In this document: positions 48,849 through 60,862 of the stretch, piece after piece
How the letters are laid out: the number at the start of each line of letters is the position of its first letter
Numbering within the stretch: the first letter of the stretch is position 1
NCBI GenBank assembly: GCA_900239685.1
Contig: OENT01000270.1
Location: 63,452 to 127,451 of the forward strand
Source: Rotaria macrura
Taxonomy: Eukaryota > Rotifera > Eurotatoria > Philodinida > Philodinidae
DNA length: 64,000 bases
Direction: 5' to 3'
The notes under the pieces: generated by a model
What the model was told of the DNA's origin: nothing
Database searches by the model: none
The model's input: only the letters and a program-made list of their open reading frames with translations
Program-made: the position numbers and the translations under genes

Positions 48849-51800
48849 TCGACTTCGTCTTGTGCTGTTGAGTGTTTAAATAATGATGATGTAATCAATC
48901 TAAATACATTACTTCTTCAATACGAATTCATTTAATATTTTCTCGACAAGAAAAGTCTTATCCATTGCCGAAACTGAAAATAATTGAGAAAATAATTTTT
49001 TAGACGTTTTACAAGCACTCTTCAATCTCATTCCTATCTAATCATAGCATTGTCTGCGTTGATTTGCGAAGATCTCGCACCGATTCAATCAACGTAATCT
49101 AATAACATCTGACGTCAGACGAGCTTGAGATAATACAACAGTAACGAGTATTTAAGAAGGTTTGATGTATACTAATATCGAGAGCAGACCTCCGATTAGT
49201 CTCAGCTGTTCGATGATTCAGATTGAGAAAAACAAGCTGCAAGCACAAACTCTGTGGGATCAAAATGTGAAACCCGATATATCTGTTGTTATTAATTCTC
49301 TAAAGAGTGATGGCATAATCCGGTTATATAGGGAACGACTTCTCTTGATAGAAAAAAACTGTGCATCCGCAGAAGCTTGTCAACGTTCTCTGAAAACTAC
49401 GGTGTATCATCCCTAGAGTGACGATTTGGATGTGCTGCGTTGCAGCTACATGTCAGGGCATCGAAGTCGTTCCTCTCGGGCTAATACTCCAAAGTGTGTT
49501 CGATTGGTATTGTGACATCTATGTGTCTAAAAACTGCTCTCTTTTATGTATTTTGAGGCATATGCCTATATCATTCCTTAATTTACAGTACAAGACTTCA
49601 ATAAGGAAATACACCATACACATTCGAATTAGATACTATTTAGTTATAAATTATCTTCAATGGTGCTTGGAAACCATCTGTCATGGTCTCTGGACCCTAT
49701 CTGCCACCGTATGTTGTGTGCGGCAGGGGTTCTCAATCTCAATGTATACCCTATGTAATTCAACAGTCATTTTAGATCGTCTTGAATAAAATTCTGTCCA
49801 CAGCAAAATAAGGATTCTAGAAAAACAAAGACTTGTCAGAAACGGTGGCGAATCAAATGGAATTGAATATGGTCTTGTCGATTCGACTGATTCGCAACTC
49901 CTCCGTATTATAACATAAAAATGAGTCAAATCACTTTAGTATAAAGTTCATATCTTCAGCTTCGTTTGCTTGTTCAACTTATATAGATCCTATGTTATGA
50001 AGAATCTTCTGTTCACTGGCGAGAGCGAAGATGCCGTATATTTTTGTTCTGCTGATCGTCTTCAAACTTAACGATTTCCAAGCAAAAGAGAAAAGGCGAA
50101 CATCTTTTCGCATTTCTTTTCGTAAAACTATGATGACTTGCTCAGTATTATGCTATTGTTTTATAGCCTCTCTGATTTATATGCTTACTGAAGATGACGA
50201 ACTTACATGGTGGCATTATTATTATCTCAGATATTCCGTCACTCGAACCTCACAAACTATGGTTGGACATCAACTACTAGAATAGTTGGACAGCCTATAA
50301 TTAGAATGGTCCTTGATTTCTATTGATGACCTTACATAAAAACCGATATACTGTTGATCTACTACTATGAGCTACATCGACGATACAAGGACTCCATCTA
50401 AGCTGTCTGTCTACTTTTTTCTTCGTTTATGGCTTGACCAAGGCGTATTGAAAACCAATTAATTATTTCACAAGTGCAACATCACTAAGCAGCGTCGTGT
50501 GAGCTCAAATGCTCTTCAAAAACTAACAGTTTTCAGGCAATCTTAGGTTCTACGGCACAACTGAAGTCTCTTAATTTGAAATCCATGTTGGCTATACAAT
50601 TCAGCTATTAATTATCGAGTGAAATATGAACTATGATAGAGACGAAAATCAGATAAAAAATACCGAGTTATTTCATTTCTATTTTAAGTGTGCGCCTTCA
50701 TTTGAGGAAATATCAGTTTATACTACAGCACTTATTTGTAGATCGGAGTCTTTCTGTTAACAATCCAATTAATGAAAACGTTTTGTGACTATACAAACGT
50801 TAGAATTCATCATATACAGATTCTTGCCCTTTTGGTCGTGCGGAGAACTTAAGAACTCTGAATAAATCTGCCCAACGCAAGGTGAAATGAATCGCAACAA
50901 GTAGTCCTTAAACAGTTTTCGACGAAAATATTCACAGAGACTGAAAAGGACGATGTCTTTTGTGAGAGAGAAGAAATTTTGTTTTATTTTAGCATTATCG
51001 AATAGAATTGAATTGAAATTGAAATTTTTGCATTTTTTTGATCTCCGATGTAACTAATGGAGCTTTTTCAATCCCCAACTCACCAATTTGAACCTAGAGC
51101 CGAGAAAAATGCCTAGGAATAGACCACTCATTTTGTTCTGATCAATAGATTTGTGGACTGGGTCGCTGTGTTTACAGCACGCTTCAACATTCAACCCAAT
51201 GTATCCCACCAGTTGCTAGTGGTTGGTTCAGTATACTAGATAAACGAACTTTTATTGCATTTGTGGAATACATAAATCAATATTTGTTTCATGTTTAGAG
51301 AATAACAGAGGCAGTCTAAAACTCAGAATTTGAGCCTCTTTGGAAGTAGCTTAATGGTTTCTTGATCATGTAAAGAATAGAAATAAACGTCTTGGAATAA
51401 CTTACAGATTAATCAACCAAAATAAATCGAAGTGAAGTATCTGTTTTAGAATGGTTTCATCTATATTTGGATTTCAACTCCAATAGTTAGTCGATTTCCA
51501 AATTAGCCTGCTATTGCAAACTAATATATGGTTAACGGAAGTCTTTCTCTGATATTTTCTCTTTCTTACCCATATCAGATAATTTCGACTGATCATATAT
51601 TAGATCATAATAGCAGAGCTGATACACTTCACATGCTATCTCTCTGAATCTGATATAGTTTTGGCTAACCATGCCGATACCCATAGGTAAAAGACATATT
51701 TAGAAAAAGAAGAATCAGACTACCATCTCAACATTCATTTTCACTAGGGGACATGATAAGAACTAATTTTTGCAGTTAAGAAATATGATACATAAATTAA

Positions 51801-54534
51801 TGAAAAAAAACAATTTTCAGAAACCAAATTTTAGTCTTAGGTGTATCAGAATACGAGCAGGGAGCTACAATTGAATCTGGTACACACGTGAGCTAATTTA
51901 GAGAAAGAAAGTACCTGATTCTTGATTGCCTTTTGCAGATCAGCCCCATGGTCGAAGCTACTGTTTTTAATCAATTTATCTTATGGACGTTCACTTATCG
52001 GATTAAACCATATGCCAGAGTTACACATTTTGATACTCTGATTTTCTTCGTGAAACTTTGCTTGATTTCACAATGAAAACTGGCCGTCTAAATGTGAAGG
52101 CCCTTGAAGTTTCTCCATAAAAGTATTCTAGTAAATTATTTTATGGTAATTTACTACGTAGCGCAGACCATTCATGAAAGTTGTGAAATTCCATTCTTTT
52201 TGGTTAACTGGGAAAAAACGGTTAGTCATTCTACCTGAGAAACCAGTTTCAGATATTCGTCAGTTGCTAGAAATTTCTTGGAATGATTTTAATTTAAGGT
52301 TTCTCTAACTAGTTGGTAAGAAACATAACCCAGTTGTAAAAAGATGAACTACATCAACTGAAGTTTCCTCACTCTAAGCAAGTCACATTCTAATGACATC
52401 TGGAAGTGATACAATATTTGATTGATGAATTTTCTTCAGGGCTGTGTGTATATTTGCCTAAGCGCATTAGTAAACCAGTCACATGCTAAACATGAAGTCA
52501 GCAGAGATAATATCTATCGAACAAGAACAGCAATAACTATTCCTATATAACAGATCATGAAGAGGAAATAATGCAGCGAGGAAAGTAAGAAACGATGAAA
52601 CAGAAGGAGAGAATGTGTAAATCCTTGAAAGCTGCATCGTCTGCTCTGGAAGAAAGCATTCCTCGTACACTAATGACTTCTTCATCAATTTATTTCGTGA
52701 AATCGTAGAACTTCGTTTGAACCTGTATATACTGTTTTAAGACTGTTACATTTCAGGACCGCATCATTGCACTACATAGCCTTCGGATGGAACTGTATGC
52801 GCTAGTAACTGTATATTCTACTATATTGGATTCTCGCCGTCTATTAGAAACGTTCTTGGAAACATTTCTGTAGTAATACATCCAGTTCTTTGGAGGGAAA
52901 ATCAATGGAAAATCAGCAGACTAGATGAGAACTTCAATATGATTTCCACGCCGTGGATGAATATAAAACAGAATGCTTGGGCTCTAGTGAATATTGTCAT
53001 TCAACTCGAATTTAGAATTATGGCTTCTATTACAGTAATCCGGTATAGAAGTAAACATCCAACACAAGACCAAGATCTGAAATAACAGATAAAAACTTAT
53101 TACTCTACAAAGACGATGCACACATATTAAATATCAATAGTAAGTACGCACGGCGTTAAGACAAGAAGAAAACACATTTTTCGAAAGGAAAGAATGTCTT
53201 CGTCGAGCTCTTCATATTACATGGAATAGTACATGGAGGTTGTAAATCTGTCCCACGTTACTTACCGTATGCAATGAGTTACGAAAAAAGAATCGTGCCA
53301 GTACTCTTAAGATAGTTCACCTCAGTGCAAAATAGGATTGTGGAGAAGAAAAATATCAGTGACATATGTAATATATTTCGATTATTGATTTCGTATTAGA
53401 AGGAAGAAATTTTCTCCCATCCTTCACTCCATCCGAGGTTATGCATGCAAATTATTATTCAATTCATTCAGCCGTTTCTAATGCGAATCAAAACGAAATA
53501 TAATTCACTTAGCATCATTCACTTCAACAGCATAGATGCTACAGACACAATTTTCGTCATTTTCTTTGGAAGAACAGATGAATAAAGGAAGTAAAAAAAA
53601 CCCTGAGCCTTTGCAAAATCGAGAGAGCAAACATACACTCCGAATGCAAAATTTTTACCCAGTTATCCATGTATCTTGTTTCTGCTCAAACTACCAATGA
53701 AAATTAAAAGCACTTGATAAAATTTTATCCACAATTGATATTCGCTGATCGGTGAAAATCATGAACAAATGAATGCTCTATCCATCATTATATTCTCAAG
53801 TCATTATTTCGATGATATCATACTGCAGCTTCCTATCTTTCTCTTAACCGCAGTAGTTCATTCATGCGAACAAAATACTCTTGAGATATCTTGAGAAAGC
53901 GTTGCCATTAAGTGTTTCTCGAAATTGTAAAATTTTCCCCTATTTTTTGCAGCCTATTACTACGCATGAAGCTAAAACATTTCCTAGTAGCAGCTTCATT
54001 GAAAACGAACTGATTGATTTCTATCCATGAAACAATACTGTATACCGTGTGCGGTCGGTGTTGGTGTGGAACTATCATTGATTAGAACCCGCAACCTTCG
54101 GTGAGTTTTTCTATTAATGATACTAGTTACCAATCATTTGGCATTCAGCTCACTTCCTCTTGTACGCTATGTGCTGACAAAATTAATACAACAAATTATG
54201 AAAAGAAACCTTTCTGAAGGTTTTGAAGAAAAACTGTAGGTATGGCTTTTAGTGCCAACGAGAATACATCTTAATTGTGTGTTGGATTTGATCGTGTCTG
54301 TTGTCACTGCTGTCTGTATTTGCATGTGAATCTGAAATTTAATTGATAATATCTACAAAAAATATTTCACGCCCACATTCATGAATCAAAAGGATCTTGT
54401 GAGTTCGTTGAACTTTTCTTCGTATTTTAATTTAGGTATCGTATTAGTAGGAATATTATTCTGAAACATGATACATTTCTATTTTTTTATAAATCGAGGT
54501 TCTTTTCTTTTCCTATGTTATCTTTACATTCGCT
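48849..54534. other. Long stretch without a recognisable gene
   Basis: Several short frames look like coding remnants. One runs around 51836–51896 (GVSEYEQGATIESGTHVS) and is followed after an AG by a frame with ISPMVEATVFNQFILW. None reaches a recognisable domain. A plus-strand frame at 49162–49416 is open for 84 codons without a family pattern. Confidence 0.45.
52780..53085 (+). CDS. Unrecognised 101-codon open frame
   Basis: A frame open from just after a TAG to TAA 53083–53085, without an early ATG. It contains IRNVLGNISVVIHPVLW and DENFNMISTPWMNIKQNAWA. The composition is protein-like. It may be an exon or the remnant of a beta-sandwich-type domain; not recognised. Confidence 0.3.
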   Translation, partial: PSDGTVCASNCIFYYIGFSPSIRNVLGNISVVIHPVLWRENQWKISRLDENFNMISTPWMNIKQNAWALVNIVIQLEFRIMASITVIRYRSKHPTQDQDLK

Positions 54535-57500
54535 CTAATAAAATGGAGAAAGTTGTTTGAGTCGTTGTTGATATTTTTTACTTTTTGGATGATCATGACC
54601 AAAGGCGATCGTTGCTGAATGAACGGATTCTATTGCGACATCGATTGCTTCTTCATTTCGCCCAAGAGCTTCGAAACACATCGCTAGATTATCGTAGGTT
54701 TTAGCAAGAACTTCATGATTGATCGGTTTACATTGTAGTAGATGATCACGAGCCTTTTCAAATAGTACAAGTGCATTTTTGTGATCTTCAGATGAAAAAG
54801 ATTCGGCACCAAAGTTATTGTATAAAGTAGCTACAGAAATATCATTCGGTGGAAGAAATTGTTTAAGCGACTCTAGTATCTCAATAAAAGCGCTCGCTGT
54901 GTCAGAATTGAAATCATCGGAAAATGTTTCTCCGACATTTTGAGAATCCTCGCCATTCGAATATTCCGAATCTGCTAATCGTTGTCGAACATTCGAAAAT
55001 ATTGTCCCCAACTTTTTCACGGAATCTGCCATTGATTTGACTGCTGATTGTTGTGTTGATGTCATTGCAACTAACGGATCATCAGATGAAGACAGTTGTA
55101 ATCCTGTTCTTATCAATTCTTCACAATGCCCAAATGAAGAAAGCCTTTTATCCATTGCTTGATATGCGGTTTGGAGAGTTTCATCATATGATGATTGATG
55201 GTTTTCGACTATTCTACTCATATCCATCATGCTAGTACTCATGCTCGACGTCTGTTGAGCACACTGATCTAGGTAATGTTTTAAATTACTGTAGTTACTA
55301 CTTTTCGACTGGTTCAGTGAAAGTGTATTTTCGGCAGCGCTGAAATGTTGACTGATGTTTTGCATCATTCCAGTATAGTCTTGGGTCAAAAGTTGTAAAG
55401 AAGCGATGTTTTGAAGAATAAGAGCAACTTGAGGATGATTAGATGGCAAAGATTTCTTGAAAATTTGTAGAGCGTTTTGATAATGAAATAAAGCTTCTGA
55501 ATGATTACCCAAACATTGGTAAGTATACGCAATATTTTGATAGATTATTCCAAAATTTAGATGATTAGCTGGGAGGGATTCTTGCTGAATCTCAAGTGAT
55601 ATTTGAAGATGTACAAGTCCATTTGAATATTCACCGATTCTCATGTACATAGCTGCGATATTATTATGGGTTGCAGCTAGGTGTTGGTGATTTTTGGTAT
55701 ATAGATTTTGCTGAACTGTAAGCAATTCTTGAATTTCTTCTAGAGCTTCATGATGTTTACCTTGCTCAAATTTAATACTGGCGATGTTAGCTTGAATTGC
55801 AACTATATCTAAATGATGTTCAGGGATAAGTTTTTTGGCATTTTCCAAAGCTTTTTCAAAGTAGGTCAATGCATCTTGATAATTTTTCTGAAAGAAATAC
55901 ATTGATCCTATGAATACATAGATCTTTATGATAATTGACTGATTTGATGAGAATGATTTTTGGACAATGTCCATCGCTGAATAATATTGCTCTTGGGCAA
56001 GCTGATAATTACCCATTTGAGCATGAATCGAGCCAATGATAGTCTTTGTAGTGACAATATCAGGATGATCTGGAGGAAGAGACTTATTCATTATATCCAA
56101 TGCTGTCTCATAGTAGGTTAATGCTTCTGGATACTTTCCATTGATTTGTAGTAATGTACCGATATTTCCGTAAATCATAGCGATATCAGGATGATTTTGA
56201 TAAGTAATTTTATGTACAGTCTCTAAGATCTTTTCGTAGTTCATGATTGCATTTTCATGTTCACCCGATAGTGTTTGAGCTAAGCAAATGTTTGTGTAGC
56301 AATATGCTATCATTTTATGGTCAGGATGGACCTGTTTTTTTAAAATATCTAAGGCTTTCTGTAAACTTGTAAGAGAAGCACAACAATTTTGCATTTGGAG
56401 GAATGCAATACCCATTAAGGAAAAAATACTTGCAAACAGAGGATGATCCGCTGGAACGTATTTCTGTGAAACTTCTAATGACCTCTGACAGCGAATAACC
56501 GTTTTTGAATATTCACCATTACCAAAACAACACTTATCGATTAAGAACTCGATGATTGTTCTCAGAGCTTCTACTATTTCATCATCACCATCTCTGATTA
56601 TTTCAGACAGAGCATTGAGAATCTCCTGAGCTTCGTTAAATTTACCTGCTTTCTGCATTAGCAAAACCAATTGAATCCATCTATTATCTGCATGCACTTG
56701 GTCTCGAATATTATTAGTAAATCGAACTAAATCAGGATCGTTGCCAGTGGTTGAAATCAACTGCACTTCCCACAATCGTTCCTCCACTTTCTTCATCTTA
56801 ACAATACGAAAAATGCTGTGCATTGAAAACAAAATTTCTTCTTCATCCTGATGCTGACTCAGATTGTCTAAGAATATGAATGGAGTTGAACAAATCAATG
56901 GATCGATTTCAATTTCTAATAGAATGCCAATCTTCTCATCCTCATTTGCAATGCTCTCAGAAAACATTAATGGTGTATCTCTTTGGCGACTAGTCGATAA
57001 AAAACAATTGAAACCAACAAGCCCGCCTAGATTCTTCCTCATCTTTTCGAAATCAACTTCCGATAATCCTTGTCCTCGATACACAATCAGCTTTGATGCA
57101 TGAACATTTTCAGAATGCTTGTGTTTAATGTTGACATGAAGATCTCTAAGAAAAAATGCCATCTTCATCAAAACCCCAATGTTTTGTGTACGTAATGCTC
57201 GATTCACATTTGAAAAGAGGAAATTGGCTTTAGTATACCACCATATCGCTTCGTTCGGCTTATAGTTTTTCTCGAAGAGATCGACGTCATTGGATTTAAA
57301 ATCAAGGCCAGACGAAGGATCTCGACAGAAACGGATGAATTCTCTTTTAGCTTTCTCTTCATCATATTCGAGATCCAGAAAAATCTCTTTGAAGAGTTGT
57401 GTGTACATAAATGATGAATCCAACTCATCACCATTTGAATCAGAAGTATTGGAAAGAAAACTAAGAGATGTCGATAACATTGAACATCGTTTTATTTCTG

Positions 57501-58092
57501 TTCTCAATACATAACATAGTTGTTCGATCTGGTGATAGACACCCCTCACCTTTCTGTTCAACATTCCGACCACATAATTATCGTTGATGAGTTCGGCGTT
57601 GAACAAATAAATCGATCGAAGTTGATGAATTTTGTTTATAAGCAGAATGAAATCAAGATCAATGAACTCGATCAGAATCAGCAATATTTGAACATCGATT
57701 AGATCGGTAAGAAAGTCAATGCATTCATCTTGATCGTTGAAAATAGTGACGTTAGAGGAAACTGTTTGAAGCTTTTCAATGACTTGGGTAGAATTCTGAA
57801 TTGGATGAGAGAGAAGAAGAACGATGTAAATCTGTTCAGTGGTCATCGTCATTGAGGAGAGTTGTTGATTATTGATGTTAGAATATTCAGAAACATGTAT
57901 TAATGAATCATCGTTTGAAAAAACATCGGTGGTTCGTGATATAATGCTGGAATGCTTCTGACATGATGCTAACAAACTATGAGGTGTAGTTATAGAGTTG
58001 TTCGATGCTTCGTTTACGTTTGAAGTCATTCTGTTACTGTGATTGTGACACTCTATAAAACGCAACAGTTCTAACATTGAAAAGTAGCACAT
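54535..58092 (-). CDS. ADP-ribosyltransferase–TPR protein
   Basis: One uninterrupted exon of 1185 residues. Residues about 86–200 alternate hydrophobic strands and helices like a receiver/Rossmann-type domain. Residues about 230–450 form a mono-ADP-ribosyltransferase domain with the R-S-ExE triad: R339 in VYRG, S366 in FLSTS, and E417/E419 in DEEEILF. From about 500 to 960 come kinesin-light-chain-type TPRs spaced about 42 residues, many with HPD/NHP lead-ins and Y-x-x-A-L-x-Y-x-x-A-L cores. Then a low-complexity Ser/Gln/Met linker and about two more TPRs (1095–1170). The enzyme part is expected to transfer ADP-ribose from NAD to arginine; the TPRs would bind a partner. No signal peptide or membrane segment, so probably cytosolic. 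M1 opens the frame; M22 is an alternative start. This architecture is expanded in bdelloids; target unknown. Confidence 0.85.
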   Translation of the reverse strand: MCYFSMLELLRFIECHNHSNRMTSNVNEASNNSITTPHSLLASCQKHSSIISRTTDVFSNDDSLIHVSEYSNINNQQLSSMTMTTEQIYIVLLLSHPIQNSTQVIEKLQTVSSNVTIFNDQDECIDFLTDLIDVQILLILIEFIDLDFILLINKIHQLRSIYLFNAELINDNYVVGMLNRKVRGVYHQIEQLCYVLRTEIKRCSMLSTSLSFLSNTSDSNGDELDSSFMYTQLFKEIFLDLEYDEEKAKREFIRFCRDPSSGLDFKSNDVDLFEKNYKPNEAIWWYTKANFLFSNVNRALRTQNIGVLMKMAFFLRDLHVNIKHKHSENVHASKLIVYRGQGLSEVDFEKMRKNLGGLVGFNCFLSTSRQRDTPLMFSESIANEDEKIGILLEIEIDPLICSTPFIFLDNLSQHQDEEEILFSMHSIFRIVKMKKVEERLWEVQLISTTGNDPDLVRFTNNIRDQVHADNRWIQLVLLMQKAGKFNEAQEILNALSEIIRDGDDEIVEALRTIIEFLIDKCCFGNGEYSKTVIRCQRSLEVSQKYVPADHPLFASIFSLMGIAFLQMQNCCASLTSLQKALDILKKQVHPDHKMIAYCYTNICLAQTLSGEHENAIMNYEKILETVHKITYQNHPDIAMIYGNIGTLLQINGKYPEALTYYETALDIMNKSLPPDHPDIVTTKTIIGSIHAQMGNYQLAQEQYYSAMDIVQKSFSSNQSIIIKIYVFIGSMYFFQKNYQDALTYFEKALENAKKLIPEHHLDIVAIQANIASIKFEQGKHHEALEEIQELLTVQQNLYTKNHQHLAATHNNIAAMYMRIGEYSNGLVHLQISLEIQQESLPANHLNFGIIYQNIAYTYQCLGNHSEALFHYQNALQIFKKSLPSNHPQVALILQNIASLQLLTQDYTGMMQNISQHFSAAENTLSLNQSKSSNYSNLKHYLDQCAQQTSSMSTSMMDMSRIVENHQSSYDETLQTAYQAMDKRLSSFGHCEELIRTGLQLSSSDDPLVAMTSTQQSAVKSMADSVKKLGTIFSNVRQRLADSEYSNGEDSQNVGETFSDDFNSDTASAFIEILESLKQFLPPNDISVATLYNNFGAESFSSEDHKNALVLFEKARDHLLQCKPINHEVLAKTYDNLAMCFEALGRNEEAIDVAIESVHSATIAFGHDHPKSKKYQQRLKQLSPFY

Positions 58093-58183
58093 TCAATTAT
58101 AATTAATTTTACTTATGTTCGTTAAAGATAAACCTTATTAACTGAAAATGTTTTTTTTCCTTCATCATTGTCGACTCAAAAGC

Positions 58184-58767
58184 GCTTACGAGGGAACCTT
58201 TTCTGGTGCCCTCTCCTCCCGTCCCCGGTTTCAAATGGAATTTCGTCCATAGATATTACATAGTGCCCTATTAAAAAACACAGAAGGGTCTGAGTGCAAA
58301 ATACTTCCTTCAAAATTTGAGCTCATTTTTCTTCTTAGCTTTCTTTTTGCTTTGGGTCACCACAAAAGTGAAATAAACGAACTTTGGTCTGAAATTTCGT
58401 TTATAAGTAGAGTAATAAACAACGGAATACTCTAAATTTGTCAGCCATAATAAATATATTCTTCTGAAGATATTTAGTTTTTGAAAATAGGCCACTTTTT
58501 CAAAAACATTAGACAATCATAATTTCGGAAAAGGTGAATATCTGTAGAAAAGCACATTAATGCACGAAATTTCAGATCAAAATTCGGTTATCTGACTTTA
58601 TGTTGACCCAACGCAAAAAGAAAAAGATGAGAAAATGAGCATAACTTTTAAAGGAAGCATTTTACACTCAGATCCTTTCAGGGTTTTTACTACGGTACTA
58701 TGTAATATCTATGAACGAATTTCCATTTAAATCAGTGGGGGTAACTGAAAAGGTTCCTTCGTTAGTG
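58184..58767. mobile_element. Fold-back element with arms of about 225 bp
   Basis: The left arm (about 58184–58410) and the reverse complement of the right arm (about 58540–58767) align along their whole length. They share GGAACCTTTTC, CATAGATATTACATAGT and CTGAAATTTCGT. Outer ends read CGCTTACGAGGGAACC on the left and, reverse-complemented, CACTAACGAAGGAACC on the right. There is no coding capacity and no obvious target duplication. Confidence 0.7.
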
Positions 58768-58884
58768 GCTCTCTACGATTAATGATGTTGGCACAGAAAT
58801 AAGTGATTGAATTCAAATTTGTTTCAAAATATTTAATAGAATTTGATGCATTCCATTGTTAATAATTGATTCAATAACGGAATA

Positions 58885-58980
58885 GGGTGTGGGTTTGGGT
58901 CTGGCTGTAGTTCAGAAGTTTGGTAATTCTTGAAACGATAAAGACTCATATGAATGCATCGACACCCACACACCCATCCC
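58885..58980. repeat. Two telomere-like tracts in opposite orientation
   Basis: GGGTGTGGGTTTGGGT at 58885–58900 on the plus strand, and CACCCACACACCCATCCC at 58963–58980 (the C-rich strand). Confidence 0.45.
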
Positions 58981-58999
58981 GGCACACCTACATCCATGA

Positions 59000-59980
59000 A
59001 GGATGGCATTACTGAAGCTTACAAAGGCTGAGAATCTTCTACAACTCTTGGGTTGTTTAATACGGCTGATTAAGATTATAAGTACGAGAATTGATTGCAC
59101 TTCCTGACGGTCAAAATGGCCCTGAATACTACCTGCTAGAGAATGGTACGCCTATTCAGGCAGATGGAGGTCAGATAGAAGCCCAGGTGAATCAACCCAG
59201 TACTGGATTCGACCGTATCCTACCGTTTCCGATCAATCGACAAAATCAGATCAGATTCTGGAAGACGGATCTACAAACAGATCCGACGGACGAACCCTAT
59301 TTTCTAAATTGGTTGCTAATTAATATCTGGTACCGTTACTAGGGGGGAATTAAAAGGTCACGTGGGATTCCGTTGAATTCCTACATTAGAATCCGATAAA
59401 ATCCAACACTAAGGACCCGAAAGTCATTCTGACCCCCGAATTCCGATAGGATTTCCCTGGCTTTATAAAAAAATATATACAATCCGATTGACTTCTCATT
59501 GGATTCTGACAGAAATCGATCGAGTCCAATTATCGGAATGATTCTTCTGGGAACTTGTGTTAGTACTTGTGTACCAGATATCTGTGAGCTGTATCTGTGA
59601 TGGTGCACGAGAGTCTGTGAATTATAAGGCGCTCTCTAATTTTCGTCGATCTCTACTGCACATACTATGCACTTGGTGACATATCTCGTACTAGGTTTAT
59701 TTTAAAAAGCTCTATTGGTTTTTCTCCAAAACTAATATCATCGCAGCGTACTTTTTAATTTTCGATGAATTCGGGAACTCAACAATTTTTTTATAGTCGT
59801 GACTCTATTATGCATTTTATTCCGTGTAAAAGTTAGCTAATACGATCATTTTTAGTGTGTAATTAGAGTTTATCAATAATTCTTGTCGCAACGTCTCGAT
59901 ACATTTTAAGTAGCATCAAACTCTGTATACCCTCAAAAATTTCTGTTTATTTATCTCAGTTTATTTTTCTCTGATATAAT
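59000..59980. other. Repeat-like spacer, GGATTC/GAATCC motifs
   Basis: The stretch 59200–59560 is unusually rich in GGATTC/GAATCC/GGATCC words, as is 4.37–4.67 kb, and may be a degenerate repeat. A plus-strand frame 59091–59342 is open but unrecognised. Confidence 0.4.
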
Positions 59981-60862
59981 TAGGGATGCAACGGTGGCGG
60001 TAACCATTACAATCGGCAACCGATACAGCCAGTAAACGTTTCACCGGTTACCTTTATAAGCCGGCATAAGCCGGTATTAACCAGCATTAGCCGGTATTAA
60101 CGGTTACTGGTTGGAACGGTTACAGGTAAGGGCGGCTACTGTTAGAACGGTAAACCGGTGATTCACCGTCACCATTGCATCCAGTGTTTCCAATAGAAAT
60201 CTAAAACAAAATGTACATGTACACTTTACTTACATCAGCAAAGTGTACGTTTACACTTTGTTTTTGGCACCAAAGCGTACAAAGCGTACTGAAGCCAATT
60301 TTTTTATCTAAAAAACAAAAGTATTGTTCGTTTTGCAGTGATGAATATAGACTAAAATTTAGAAAGCTATTGGCAGGGACAACATGACTGTGCATGCTTG
60401 AAAAATCTTTGGCTAAGGCTCTCTCGGAATTTTCAACCAACTCTATTTCTTAGTTTTAATTACAGCGCCGTCACCGTCACATTATGTTCTCTATGTGAAT
60501 CACACCAATCAGTGTGCAAATGTGATTGAAATAAAGAACAATGTAGCTAAGCCTCTCATTTCGACCTCATTGGGTCCACATGCAAATAAATGATAAGTAG
60601 ACATACTGTTTCATAATTTGAGACAATATTTTTTAAAATATGAGAAGAAAATGAGTTTGAACAACAAAAATAATTCAAGGGTCATAGTCTAATATCTTAT
60701 ACAGTAGGCAAAGTTCTAGAATCAAAGTATAAATAGTTTTTGCAAAGTGTACACAGTACATTTTGGTTTTTAGAGCAAAGTGTAAATCAGAATTAGCAGA
60801 TGTTCTGTACATTTTACTTCTGCTTGGTACACCTGCTATTGGAAACACTGGTTGCATCCCTA
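59981..60862. mobile_element. hAT-like element, interrupted
   Basis: Left end TAGGGATGCAACGGTGGCGG; right end, reverse-complemented, TAGGGATGCAA, and after removing the insert it continues TGGTGACGGTGA. The interior is a palindrome rich in CCGGT/ACCGG. The TAGGGATGCA end is shared with the MITE at 5421. It is split by a second element at 60182–60850. The flanks GATATAAT and CGTGTAAT match at 5 of 8 bases. Confidence 0.7.
60182..60850. mobile_element. hAT-like element nested in the previous one
   Basis: 669 bp with perfect 15-bp terminal inverted repeats, CAGTGTTTCCAATAG at the left and CTATTGGAAACACTG at the right. The flanks ATTGCATC and GTTGCATC are an 8-bp target duplication with one mismatch. 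CAGTG ends plus an 8-bp duplication are typical of hAT. Subterminal AAAGTGTACA-type words recur on both sides, as expected for transposase binding sites. No transposase frame; non-autonomous. Confidence 0.8.

Noticed and set aside
49724-49738. CAGGGGTTCTCAATC, similar to known hAT termini
   Set aside because: No inverted partner or target duplication found nearby.
54075-54165. tRNA-like sequence on the minus strand (GTTGCGGGTTCTAATC after an A-box-like region)
   Set aside because: The T-stem does not pair and the A box is poor; at best a degenerate tRNA-derived repeat.
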